Shown here piece by piece: positions 1 through 9,201 of a stretch of DNA of 32,113 bases. Origin of the DNA: an uncultured Burkholderiales bacterium. GTDB taxonomy: Bacteria > Pseudomonadota > Gammaproteobacteria > Burkholderiales > Burkholderiaceae_E. The stretch spans positions 1-32,113 of the forward strand of contig CAIUGQ010000401.1 in NCBI GenBank assembly GCA_903898725.1. The letters are read 5' to 3'. The notes beneath the pieces are model-generated. The model had not been told where the DNA came from, ran no database searches, and was given only the letters and a program-made list of their open reading frames with translations. Numbering within the stretch: position 1 is the stretch's first letter; each line of letters starts with the position of its first letter. Both the position numbers and the translations under genes were made by a program.

Positions 1-1
1 C

Positions 2-184
2 ACGGCGCCCTTGACGGCGCCGGCCGCGCCGGCGGCCCCCGCTTCACCCGCCGCTGAGGCGACCGCACCTGCCTCGGTACCCGGCCTGCCCTCGTCCGGC
101 ACGCTCGCGCCGGCGGCCGCGCCCGTCACGCCGGCTGCAGCGTCGCCGGCCACGCCGAGCGCTCCGGCTCCGGCTCGACCCTGA
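2..184 (+). CDS. C-terminal fragment of an Ala/Pro-rich protein (5' end outside window)
   Basis: Open frame from base 2 to TGA at 182-184, translating to ...TAPLTAPAAPAAPASPAAEATAPASVPGLPSSGTLAPAAAPVTPAAASPATPSAPAPARP*. Low-complexity tail and no start in window, so weak support. Confidence 0.35.
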   Translation, partial: TAPLTAPAAPAAPASPAAEATAPASVPGLPSSGTLAPAAAPVTPAAASPATPSAPAPARP

Positions 185-247
185 TCGGCCGAGGCGCAGG
201 CCCCGGCCCCGGCCTCGTCGTGGCGGGGCCAGGGGCGCGCGCCGGGC

Positions 248-712
248 TCAGTCCCGGTGCTCGTGACCGTGCTTGCGGTGGCCCTTGCGCTTGCCGGGCT
301 TGCCCTCGACGTAGACGACTTCACGCTGGGTGACCACGCGGGTCTGCGGACGGGCGGTGACGCTGGCGCCCACGACCGATCCGGCCGCACCACCCACCCC
401 CGCGCCGATGACCGCGCCTGTGCCGCCGCCGACGCTGTGTCCGACCGCGGCACCCGATGCGCCACCGACCGCACCGCCGAGGGCGGCGCCGGTGCGTGCA
501 CGACCTTCGCTCGCCACCGCGCCCCCGGCCGCGCCGCCGACCGCGCCGCCGACGATCGACCCGGTCTTGCCCCCCATCGCTTCGCCGATCGCGGTGCCTG
601 CCGCGGCACCGAGTCCCCCGCCGATCGCGGTCTTCGCGTCCTGAGCCGATGCGGAGGCGGCGAGCGACGACAGGCCGCAGACGAGCAGGCCGGAAACGAG
701 TCTGGAGCGCAT
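248..712 (-). CDS. Glycine-zipper domain protein with signal peptide and Lys/His-rich C-terminus
   Basis: MRSRLVSGLLVCGLSSLAASASAQ signal-like N-terminus, then repeated GxxxG (GGGLGAAAGTAIGEAMGGKTGSIVGGAVGGAAGG...), tail GKPGKRKGHRKHGHEHRD. AGGAGA Shine-Dalgarno upstream of ATG at 712. Confidence 0.85.
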   Translation of the reverse strand: MRSRLVSGLLVCGLSSLAASASAQDAKTAIGGGLGAAAGTAIGEAMGGKTGSIVGGAVGGAAGGAVASEGRARTGAALGGAVGGASGAAVGHSVGGGTGAVIGAGVGGAAGSVVGASVTARPQTRVVTQREVVYVEGKPGKRKGHRKHGHEHRD

Positions 713-899
713 GGACTTCTCCTGTGAGCGGTGCCGCGAGAGGCCGGCACCGATGCCGCGGACTGTAGCGGCGAGACACGGCCCCGCTCCGTGTTGCGCC
801 CGCCCGCCCGGCGCCGGCGGCGTCCGCGGGTCGACGAACGGGCCGTGGTAAGGTCCCAGCCAGGCCGTGACTCCCCTCCTGACCGTGCCGAACGACGCC

Positions 900-3263
900 A
901 TGACGCCGCCCGAGCAGTGTCGACCCCTCCGGCATCACCGCCTGCTCGCTCGCCGCTGCGGCAGGGCGTTCGCGGCGGCATTCGCGGCATCGATGCTGGC
1001 GGTCTGCCCGCCGGTGTCGGCCCAGGCTCAGGCCAGCGCGCCTGCGGGCGCTGACGCGCCCGCTCCAGGCGCCGCGGCACCTGCGGGTGTCGCGCCCTCC
1101 CTGCCGCAGGCCAGGCGGCCCGAGGCGACGCGCCCCAGGGTGGGCCTCGCGCTTTCCGGCGGCGGTGCACGCGGCTTCGCTCACGTGGGCGTGCTGCGCG
1201 CGCTCGAGGCGATGCGGATTCCGGTGGACTGCATCGCCGGCACCAGCGCCGGTTCCGCGGTCGGCGCGGCCTATGCGAGCGGCCTGTCCCCGGATCAGAT
1301 CGAACGGGCGCTGCGCGCCGCGGACTGGGACCGCGACATGTTCGACGACGCGCCCCCGCGTCGCGACCAGGAGGCTCGCCGCAAGAACGAGGAGAAGGCC
1401 TATCTGCTCGACGTGACCATCGGCATCCGCGACGGCTCGGTGCTGATCCCGCCCGGACTGGTCTCGGGCCAGAAGATCGAGCTGTTCCTGCATCGGATGC
1501 TCGGCACGAGCTCGCTGCTCGAATCCTTCGACCGGCTGCCGATCCCGTTCCGTGCGATCGCGACCGACCTGGAGGTCGGCGAGATGGTGGTGCAGGACCG
1601 CGGCAGCCTCGTCACCGCGGTCCGTGCGAGCATGGCCGTGCCGTCCGCGTTCTCGCCGGTGGTGTCGAACGGGCGGCTGCTGGTCGACGGCGGCCTGACC
1701 CGCAACATGCCGGTCGACGTGGTGCGGACGATGTGCGCCGACGTGGTGCTGGCCATCGACATCGGCGGGCCGCTGATGAAGCGCGACGAGCTCTCGACCG
1801 CATTCGGCGTGGCCGGCCAGATGCTCAACATCCTGATGGAGCGCAACATGCGCGAATCCCGGGCGGAGGTTCGCCCGGGCCGGGACGTGCTCATCCGCCC
1901 CGATCTCGGCGACATCGGCTCGACTGCCTTCTCGCGCGGCGTCGACGGCATCCCGGCGGGCGAGGCGGCGACGCACGCCGCCGCAAGCGCCCTGTCGCAC
2001 CTCGTGGTGTCGCCCGAGGACTACGCGGCCTGGCAACAGGCCCGTGCCGCACGCGTCGTGCGCGACGACCGCTACAGCGGCGTCCGGGTGGTCGGCACCG
2101 ACCGGGCGACCAGCCGCGCGCTGCTGGCCCAGGCGGCCATGCCGGTCGCCGGGACGCTGGATCGCGGACGGCTCGAGTCCGCGATCAACACCTGGAATTC
2201 CTCGGGCGACTTCGACCGCATCGGCTATTCGCTCAAGCCCGAAGGGCCCGACAGCGTGCTGGAGCTGGAGGTCCTCGAGCGCGGCTGGGGCCCGAACTTC
2301 CTGCGGTTCGGACTCGGCGCGGCCGCCGACTCGCGTTCCAACGGCGTGTTCAACGTGCTGCTCGGCTACCGGCGGCCACGGATCAACGACTGGGGCGGCG
2401 AGTTCAAGACCGAGCTGCAGTTCGGCAGCACGTCGCGCCTGAGCGCCGAGCTCTACCAGCCGTTCAATCGGGGGGATGCCCGGTACTTCGCCGCGCCGCA
2501 GTTCCACGCCGAGGAAGTGCCGGTATGGCTGTTCGTGGGTGGCAACCGCGTCGCGGAGTACGGCGTGCGCTCGACGCAGATCGGTCTCGACCTGGGTGTG
2601 GGCGGACGCATCGGCGAGGTCAGGCTGGGCGCCTATGCCGGCAAACGCGACACCTTCGCGCGGACCGGCAGCGTGCTGCTGCCCGAGGTCAAGGACGACT
2701 ACTGGGGCGGACAGGTCTCGCTGGTGGCCGATCAGCTCGACGCGACCGACTTTCCGCGCGAAGGCTTCCTGCTGGGCATCACGGCGCGCTCCGAGGAGGT
2801 CTCCTCCAACCTGCGCGGCAGGTACTCGACGCATCGGGTGCAGGTCTCGGGCAAGCAGGTGGGGAGCTGGGGCCGGCACACGCTCGCCGGCGCGTTCCGG
2901 TTCGGCGAGGCCAGCGAGCAGAGTGCGCTGAACGAGGCGTTCAGCCTCGGCGGGTTCATGAACCTCTCGGGCCTGCAGGTCAACCAGCTGCTCGGCACCT
3001 CGCTGCGCTATGCGAGCCTGAACTACCAGAACCAGCTCCTCACGCTGCCCAATCCGCTCGGGCGCGGGCTGTACGGCGGGCTGGCCCTCGAGGGCGGCCA
3101 GATGCGCGGCCTCTCGATCGGGCTCAACCGCGACGGCTGGATCGGGGGCGTGACCGGCTACCTCGGCGCGCATACGGCCATCGGGCCGGTCTACCTCGGC
3201 TATGGCGTCGCCGACAACCGCAACCGCCTCGTCTATCTGTTCCTCGGGCGCCCCGGGCTCTGA
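900..3263 (+). CDS. Patatin-like phospholipase with C-terminal outer-membrane beta-barrel (type Vd autotransporter-like, PlpD family)
   Basis: Signal-like N-terminus; GGGARGFAHVGVLRAL, GTSAGS nucleophile elbow and VDGG Asp motif of patatins; C-terminal half with amphipathic strand-rich POTRA/Omp85-like sequence. Alternative GTG start at 867. Confidence 0.88.
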   Translation: MTPPEQCRPLRHHRLLARRCGRAFAAAFAASMLAVCPPVSAQAQASAPAGADAPAPGAAAPAGVAPSLPQARRPEATRPRVGLALSGGGARGFAHVGVLRALEAMRIPVDCIAGTSAGSAVGAAYASGLSPDQIERALRAADWDRDMFDDAPPRRDQEARRKNEEKAYLLDVTIGIRDGSVLIPPGLVSGQKIELFLHRMLGTSSLLESFDRLPIPFRAIATDLEVGEMVVQDRGSLVTAVRASMAVPSAFSPVVSNGRLLVDGGLTRNMPVDVVRTMCADVVLAIDIGGPLMKRDELSTAFGVAGQMLNILMERNMRESRAEVRPGRDVLIRPDLGDIGSTAFSRGVDGIPAGEAATHAAASALSHLVVSPEDYAAWQQARAARVVRDDRYSGVRVVGTDRATSRALLAQAAMPVAGTLDRGRLESAINTWNSSGDFDRIGYSLKPEGPDSVLELEVLERGWGPNFLRFGLGAAADSRSNGVFNVLLGYRRPRINDWGGEFKTELQFGSTSRLSAELYQPFNRGDARYFAAPQFHAEEVPVWLFVGGNRVAEYGVRSTQIGLDLGVGGRIGEVRLGAYAGKRDTFARTGSVLLPEVKDDYWGGQVSLVADQLDATDFPREGFLLGITARSEEVSSNLRGRYSTHRVQVSGKQVGSWGRHTLAGAFRFGEASEQSALNEAFSLGGFMNLSGLQVNQLLGTSLRYASLNYQNQLLTLPNPLGRGLYGGLALEGGQMRGLSIGLNRDGWIGGVTGYLGAHTAIGPVYLGYGVADNRNRLVYLFLGRPGL

Positions 3264-3300
3264 GCCGACGGCCACGGCGAAGCAGGTATCCTTCCTCCCC

Positions 3301-3948
3301 ATGCTGCATACCGTCCGCTCCGCCGCGATCGTCGCCTTCCACGACGCCTGTCTCGCCCGTGCCGACTGGCCTTCCGACGAGGCCGCCGCGCGCGCGCTGC
3401 TGCCGACCGGGCCGCTGGCGGATGCCTGGGGCTGGGTGCTGGTCAACCACAAGTTCAACTGCTCGCTGTGGAACGAGGAGGACCTCGCCCGTCGCACGCA
3501 GGCGGCCGATGCCGAGATCGCCGCGAACAAGCGGAACATCGATCGCTTCAACCAGGCCCGCAACGACGCGATGGAGCGCATCGACGATGCGCTGCTGCGT
3601 GCCACGGCCGACTGGCCGAGGGCCGCGGAGGCACGCCTGTCGAGCGAGACGGCGGGCGCGATGATCGATCGCATGTCGATCCTGTCGCTGAAGATCCACC
3701 ACATGGGCCTGCAGACGATCCGCACTGACGTCGACGAGGCCCATCGCGAGACGACCCGGGGCAAGCAGGCGCAACTGCGGCTGCAGCGCGAGGACCTCGC
3801 CTCGTGCTACGACCGGCTGCTCGACGAGGTAGCCGCCGGCAGCGGCCGGTTCAAGATCTACCGTCAGTTCAAGATGTACAACGACCCGACGATGAACCCG
3901 GTGCTGGTCGCCGAGCGTCAGGGGCGCCCGGGCGCGGCGGGCGGCTGA
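3301..3948 (+). CDS. DUF4254 domain-containing protein
   Basis: MLHTVRSAAIVAFHDACLARADW...NHKFNCSLWNEEDLARR...NRNIDRFNQARNDAMERID...DRMSILSLKIHHM pattern recognised as DUF4254; the neighbouring gene is an LPS glycosyltransferase. Start chosen at ATG 3301, inside a longer ORF. Confidence 0.8.
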   Translation: MLHTVRSAAIVAFHDACLARADWPSDEAAARALLPTGPLADAWGWVLVNHKFNCSLWNEEDLARRTQAADAEIAANKRNIDRFNQARNDAMERIDDALLRATADWPRAAEARLSSETAGAMIDRMSILSLKIHHMGLQTIRTDVDEAHRETTRGKQAQLRLQREDLASCYDRLLDEVAAGSGRFKIYRQFKMYNDPTMNPVLVAERQGRPGAAGG

Positions 3949-3983
3949 GCTCCCGCGGGCACGGGGCCGCAGGTGGGGCGCAG

Positions 3984-5039
3984 GTGAGGGTGCTGGTGGT
4001 CAAGATGTCGTCGATGGGCGACGTCGTGCATGCGCAGCCGCTGGTGTCGGACCTGCTCGGGCACCTGCCCGAGGCCCGCATCGACTGGGTCGTCGAGTCG
4101 CCCTTCGCCGGCATTCCCGCGATGAATCCCGGTGTGGCCACGGTCATCCCGATCGCGTGGCGAAAGTGGCGTCGCTCGCTCGGCGAGCCCGCGACGCGGG
4201 CGGCACTCGGCGCGTTCCGGGACCGGCTGCGCTCGACGCGCTACGACTGGATCCTCGACTGTCAGGGGCTGCTCAAGAGCGCCGCGGTCGCGCGTCTCGC
4301 GCGGGGCGCGCACCGTGCCGGACCGTCATGGTCGTCGGCGCGCGAGCCGCTCGCCTCGATCGCCTACGACCGCCGCGCGAACGTGCCGTGGTCGCAGCAC
4401 GTCGTTACGCGCAATCGGGCCATCGGGGCGGCGGCCTTCGGCTATCGCATCGACGGGCCGGCGCGATTCGGCCTGCGTGTGCCGCCGCTCCAGGTGCCCT
4501 GGCTGCCCGACGGGCCCGCGACGGCCGTGCTGATCCCGGGTGCGAGCCGACCGGAGAAGCTCTGGCCGGAGGCGCACTGGATCGCCGTGGCGCGCGAGCT
4601 CGCCGCACGCGGGCTGCGCCTGGCCTGGCTGTGGGGCAGTCCGGCGGAGCTCGAGCGGGTGCAGCGGCTCGCCGCGGCCTGCGGCGACGTGCTCGACGTC
4701 TCGGCCGACGGTGCCGCTGTCAGGATCGGATCGGCCCCGCCGACCTCCGTGGTCCCGCCCTTCGTGTCCGTGGCCGACGCGGCGTCGCTGGTCGCCGGGG
4801 CGCGCATCGTGGTCGGGCTCGATACCGGCTTCACGCATCTGGCCGGCGCGCTCGGCCGACCGACCGTCGGCATCTTCTGCGACTTCGATGCCACCCAATG
4901 TGCGGTGAGCGGCGACGGCCCCTGCGAGAGCTTCGGCGGCATCGGCGTGGTGCCGCCGGTCGCCGAGGTCACCGCCGCGATCGGACGGATGCTCGGCATG
5001 GCGGCACCCGCCGCCGCGATCGCCACCAGGAACGACTGA
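3984..5039 (+). CDS. waaC: Lipopolysaccharide heptosyltransferase I (glycosyltransferase family 9)
   Basis: GTG start; VRVLVVKMSSMGDVVHAQPLVSDL...DWVVESPFAGIPAMNP N-terminus and GLDTGFTHLAGALGRPTVGIF C-terminal motif typical of WaaC. Confidence 0.88.
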   Translation: MRVLVVKMSSMGDVVHAQPLVSDLLGHLPEARIDWVVESPFAGIPAMNPGVATVIPIAWRKWRRSLGEPATRAALGAFRDRLRSTRYDWILDCQGLLKSAAVARLARGAHRAGPSWSSAREPLASIAYDRRANVPWSQHVVTRNRAIGAAAFGYRIDGPARFGLRVPPLQVPWLPDGPATAVLIPGASRPEKLWPEAHWIAVARELAARGLRLAWLWGSPAELERVQRLAAACGDVLDVSADGAAVRIGSAPPTSVVPPFVSVADAASLVAGARIVVGLDTGFTHLAGALGRPTVGIFCDFDATQCAVSGDGPCESFGGIGVVPPVAEVTAAIGRMLGMAAPAAAIATRND

Positions 5040-5046
5040 CACACCG

Positions 5047-7566
5047 ATGGACCCGATCCGCTTCTCCTGGCTGCTGACGCGACGCGACTGGCGCGCGGGT
5101 GAACTGCGCCTGCTCGCGGCCGCGCTGGTCGTGGCGGTCGCGGCCATCGCGAGCGTCGGATTCTTCGTCGACCGCATGAAGACCGCACTGAACCAGCAGG
5201 CGCGCCAGCTGCTCGGCGCGGACCTCGTCGTCGCCTCCGAAGCGCCGCTGGCCGAGGCGCTGGAGGTCGCGGCCTCCGAACGCGGGCTCAAGCTCGTCCA
5301 TACCGTGTCGTTCCCGAGCATGGCGGTCGCCGAGCCGGCGGGCACGGCGGGCGAGGCCCCGGCGCTGCTCGCATCGATCAAGGCGGTGTCGGGCGGCTAT
5401 CCGCTGCGCGGCACGGTACGGGTGGCCGAGCGCGACGGGGCGCCGGACGCCCCCGCCACCGGCGTGCCGGAGCGCGGCACCGTCTGGGTCGACCCGGCCC
5501 TGATGGCCGGGCTGGGCGTGGTGCCGGGCGGACGGCTGCAGCTCGGTGAAGGGTCCTTCCGCGTCGAGCGGCTGATCACGCTCGAGCCCGACCGGGGCGC
5601 GGGCTTCGTGAACCTCGCGCCGCGCGCGATGATCGCGCTCGAGGACCTGCCGGGCACGAAGCTCGTGCAGCCCGCCAGCCGGATCACGTGGCGGCTGCTG
5701 GTCGCCGGCGATGCGGCGGCGGTGGTGGCGTACGAGACCTGGCTCAAGACCCGCCTGCCGCGTGGTGCGCGCGTCGAGACGCTCGAGGGCGGGCGCCCGG
5801 AGCTGCGCGCGACGCTCGACCGGGCGCAGCAGTTCCTCGCACTGGTGTCGCTGCTGTCGGCGCTGATCGCGGCGGTCGCCATCGCGGTCGCGGCGCGTCG
5901 GTTCGCGCAGCGCCATCTCGACGGCTGCGCGGTGATGCGCGCGCTCGGTCTGTCGCAGGGACGGCTGCTCGCCGCGCTGCTGCTCGAGATGCTGTGGCTC
6001 GGTCTCGCCGCGGGCGCGCTCGGCGCGCTGATCGGCTGGGTCGGCCACCTGGCGCTGATCGCGCTGGCGGGGCCGGCGATCATGCTGCAGCTGCCGCCTT
6101 CGTCGCCGCTGCCGGGCCTGCAGTCGATGCTCGCCGGCCTGCTGCTGGTGCTCGGCTTCGCCGCCGTGCCGCTCGCGAGGCTGGCGGGCGTGCCGCCGCT
6201 GCGCGTGCTGCGCCGCGAACTGGGGGCGCCGCCCGTCTCGGCCTGGATCGCGGCGGCCGCGGCGCTCGGCGCGTTCTCGATGCTGCTGCTCTGGTTCGCC
6301 GGAGATCGGCGCCTCGCCGCGTACGCGATCGTCGGGTTCGCGCTCGGGGCGGTGATCTTCGTCGGCGTGGCCTGGGGCGCGATCCGGCTGCTCTCGCCGC
6401 TGCGCCATCTGGCGGGCGGCGGGCGCGGCAGCGCGGCCCTGCGAGTCGCGCTCGCCTCGTGGACCCGCCGGCAGGGCGCCTCGATCGCGCAGATCGCGGC
6501 GCTGTCGGTCGGACTGATGGCCCTGATGCTGCTGACGGTGACCCGCGGCGACCTGCTCGACAGCTGGCAGCGTGCCAGTCCGCCCGACGCGCCGAACCGC
6601 TTCGTCATCAACATCCAGCCCGATCAGCGCGACGACGTCGAGCGGTCGCTGCGCGAGTCCGGCATCCGGGCGGCCGCGCTCTATCCGATGGTGCGGGGCC
6701 GGCTCGTCGCGGTGAACGGCCGCGACATCGATCCGAGCGCGCTCGGCGACGACCGCGCGCGGCGTCTGGTCGACCGCGAGATGAACCTGTCGTACATGGA
6801 TCGCATGCAGGCCCACAACCAGGTCGCCGCCGGACGCTGGATCGATCCGGCCCGCCCCGAGGTCTCGGTCGAGGCGGGCATGATGAAGACGCTCGGCCTG
6901 AAGGTGGGCGATGCGCTCACCTTCGACGTCGCCGGCGAACCGGTGACCGCGACGGCGGTCGGTACCCGCAGCGTCGCCTGGGATTCGATGCAGGTGAACT
7001 TCTTCATGGTCCTCAGCCGCAGCGCGCTGGCCGACCGACCGCAGACCTGGATCACCGCCTTCCACCTGCCCGAGGACCGGCCGCAGGCGGTGACGACGCT
7101 GCTCGCGCGCCATCCGAACCTGACCGTCTTCGACACCACCGCGATCGTGCGACAGGTGCGCGCCATCCTCGATCACGTCGTGCGTGCGGTGCAGTTCCTG
7201 TTCGTGTTCACGCTCGCCGCCGGCGTCGTCGTGCTGTATGCGGCGCTCGCCAGCTCGCGCGACGAGCGCATCCGGGAGGCCGGACTGATGCGGGCGCTCG
7301 GCGCCTCGCGCAGCCAGCTCCAGCGTGCGCAGCTCCTCGAGCTTGGTGCGACGGGCGCGCTCGCGGGGCTGCTCGCCGCGCTCGGGGCGATCGCGATCGG
7401 CGCGGTGCTCGCCGACCAGGTGTTCCGCTTCGACTTCGAGCCCCGCTGGCTGTCGGTGCCGATCGCGGTCGCCGCCGGGGCCGCGCTGTCGGCCGTCGCG
7501 GGCTGGTTCGGGCTGCGCCGCGTCGTCGACAGCCCGCCGCTGGCCACGCTGCGCGAACTGGCCTGA
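5047..7566 (+). CDS. FtsX-family ABC transporter permease (YbbP-like)
   Basis: 839 aa with N-terminal TM/MacB-like periplasmic region, two FtsX-like domains (SLLSALIAAVAIAVAARRFAQRHLDGCAVMRALGLS; VLYAALASSRDERIREAGLMRALGAS). Confidence 0.88.
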   Translation: MDPIRFSWLLTRRDWRAGELRLLAAALVVAVAAIASVGFFVDRMKTALNQQARQLLGADLVVASEAPLAEALEVAASERGLKLVHTVSFPSMAVAEPAGTAGEAPALLASIKAVSGGYPLRGTVRVAERDGAPDAPATGVPERGTVWVDPALMAGLGVVPGGRLQLGEGSFRVERLITLEPDRGAGFVNLAPRAMIALEDLPGTKLVQPASRITWRLLVAGDAAAVVAYETWLKTRLPRGARVETLEGGRPELRATLDRAQQFLALVSLLSALIAAVAIAVAARRFAQRHLDGCAVMRALGLSQGRLLAALLLEMLWLGLAAGALGALIGWVGHLALIALAGPAIMLQLPPSSPLPGLQSMLAGLLLVLGFAAVPLARLAGVPPLRVLRRELGAPPVSAWIAAAAALGAFSMLLLWFAGDRRLAAYAIVGFALGAVIFVGVAWGAIRLLSPLRHLAGGGRGSAALRVALASWTRRQGASIAQIAALSVGLMALMLLTVTRGDLLDSWQRASPPDAPNRFVINIQPDQRDDVERSLRESGIRAAALYPMVRGRLVAVNGRDIDPSALGDDRARRLVDREMNLSYMDRMQAHNQVAAGRWIDPARPEVSVEAGMMKTLGLKVGDALTFDVAGEPVTATAVGTRSVAWDSMQVNFFMVLSRSALADRPQTWITAFHLPEDRPQAVTTLLARHPNLTVFDTTAIVRQVRAILDHVVRAVQFLFVFTLAAGVVVLYAALASSRDERIREAGLMRALGASRSQLQRAQLLELGATGALAGLLAALGAIAIGAVLADQVFRFDFEPRWLSVPIAVAAGAALSAVAGWFGLRRVVDSPPLATLRELA

Positions 7567-7569
7567 CGC

Positions 7570-9201
7570 TCAGCGCGTGCGGCAGCCCGCGAAGAGGTCT
7601 CGCGCCTCGAGGTAGCGCGGGCTGCGGACGTCGAGCAGCCCGATGATCGAGTGGTAGAGCTCGTCGTGACCCGTGGGCCGGGTCGCGGCCAGGCCGCGCA
7701 GGCAGGCGAGGTCGACCCGCAGGCCGCGCGCCGCATCCTCCGGGATCCACCAGAACATGGGGACTTCGGTCTGCTCGTGCGGGGCGATCGCATGGGGCAT
7801 GCCGTGCAGGTAGAGGCCGCGCTCGCCGAGCGATTCACCATGGTCCGAGACGTAGGTCATCGCGACGTCGAAGCGTCCGCGCTGGCCTTCCAGGAAGGCG
7901 ATCGTTCGGGACAGGAACCGGTCGGTGTAGGCGATCGCATTGTCGTAGGCATTCACGATCTCGTCGCGGCTGCACTCGCGCAGCTCGTTGCGCTCGCAGG
8001 CCGGCGTCCAGCGCCGGTAGGCGTCGGGGTAGCGGCGGAAGTACGCCGGACCGTGGTTGCCGAGCTGGTGGAGCACCACGACCAGGTCTCCGGTGGCGGA
8101 CTTCACCACGCCGTCGAGTCCGTGCAGCAGGATCTCGTCGAAGCAGCGCTCGTCCCCGCACAGGTCGGGCACCGTCGAGCGGCTGACGTCCTCCACGGGC
8201 AGTCCGGCGCAGACCCCCTTGCAGCCCGCCTGGTTGTCGCGCCACAGCACCTGCATCCCGGCGTGGTGGAGCACGTGCAGCAGGGAGTCGGTGGCTCCGA
8301 TCCGGTGCTCGTCGTAGTCCGCGCGGCCGTAGGGCGAGAACATGCAGGGCAGCGAGACCTCGGTCGAGGTGCCGCAGGCGCGGGCCTTGAGCAGGCTGAT
8401 CACGTCCTGCCTCGCCGCGAGCTCGGGGGTCGTCGGTCTCGGGTAGCCGTTGAGCTGCCAGTTCGCCGCCCGGACGGTCTCGCCCACGACCACCACCAGC
8501 AGCGTCGGCCGGCGACCCGCGGCGTGCTCCCGGGTTGCCGGATCGGGGGGCTCGTGGGTGCCGACCGTGTGTCCGAGGCCTGCGGTCGCGACCGAGCTCA
8601 GCGACCACACGACGTTGGCGGGTGCCATCGTGTAGCGCAGCGTCTTCTGGTTGCGCATCGTCGAGCCGAAGTCCTGGAACACCGCAAGCAGCGCACCGAC
8701 GCCGAGCAGCGCCGCCGCGGCGACCGTCGCCGTGCGCAGGGCGATCGCGCGGCGCCAGGGGCGCGGCCGCAGGCGAACCCACAGGACCGCTGCTGCGGGC
8801 AGCACGCCGAACAGGGTCATGTGCAGCGCGAACCCGAGCGTCAGCAGCTCGCCCGCCTCGCGGGTGTCGGTGGCCAGCACGTTGCGGATCATCGACGGAT
8901 CGATCACCACGCCGTAGCGCTTCGCGTAGTAGCCGGCCGAGGCGGCGGCCAGCAGCAGCACCGCGAGCAGCGGGCGCAGCAGCGCCCGCGGGCCGAACAG
9001 CGCGGGGACCACGAAGTGCATCGAGACCAGCATCGCGGCGCTGGCCGCGACGATGGCCCAGGTGCCGGCCGCGGCGGGATCGCGGTCGGCGAGCAGTCCT
9101 TTCCAGAATGCCCCGTTCGCCGTGGCGGCGATGAAGACCGAGACCGCGAGGATCAGCCATTCCGCGCCCACGGTGGGCCGGCGAAGCGGGGGGCGGCTCA
9201 T
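7570..9201 (-). CDS. eptA: Phosphoethanolamine-lipid A transferase (sulfatase superfamily)
   Basis: N-terminal TM region; LLVVVVGETVRAANWQLNGYPRPTTPEL, CGTSTEVSLPCMFS, VVLHQLGNHGPAYFRRYP, YVSDHGESLGERGLYLHGMP motifs. ATG at 9201 overlaps the upstream gene stop (ATGA). Confidence 0.92.
   Translation of the reverse strand: MSRPPLRRPTVGAEWLILAVSVFIAATANGAFWKGLLADRDPAAAGTWAIVAASAAMLVSMHFVVPALFGPRALLRPLLAVLLLAAASAGYYAKRYGVVIDPSMIRNVLATDTREAGELLTLGFALHMTLFGVLPAAAVLWVRLRPRPWRRAIALRTATVAAAALLGVGALLAVFQDFGSTMRNQKTLRYTMAPANVVWSLSSVATAGLGHTVGTHEPPDPATREHAAGRRPTLLVVVVGETVRAANWQLNGYPRPTTPELAARQDVISLLKARACGTSTEVSLPCMFSPYGRADYDEHRIGATDSLLHVLHHAGMQVLWRDNQAGCKGVCAGLPVEDVSRSTVPDLCGDERCFDEILLHGLDGVVKSATGDLVVVLHQLGNHGPAYFRRYPDAYRRWTPACERNELRECSRDEIVNAYDNAIAYTDRFLSRTIAFLEGQRGRFDVAMTYVSDHGESLGERGLYLHGMPHAIAPHEQTEVPMFWWIPEDAARGLRVDLACLRGLAATRPTGHDELYHSIIGLLDVRSPRYLEARDLFAGCRTR

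Noticed and set aside
185-247. GGCCCCG...CGGGGCC stem between the partial first gene and the glycine-zipper gene
   Set aside because: May be a shared terminator, but such stems are expected by chance at this GC content and there is no T-tract.
329-644. Degenerate Gly/Ala-codon repeats resembling a tandem repeat
   Set aside because: Explained by GxxxG coding in the glycine-zipper gene; no exact DNA unit repeats in tandem.
321-3764. 1147-aa minus-strand ORF
   Set aside because: Antisense to the patatin and DUF4254 genes; Arg/Ala/Gly-rich composition typical of shadow frames in GC-rich DNA, no recognisable domain.
4969-7176. 735-aa minus-strand ORF
   Set aside because: Antisense shadow of the FtsX permease; low-complexity R/Q/H/D-rich translation.
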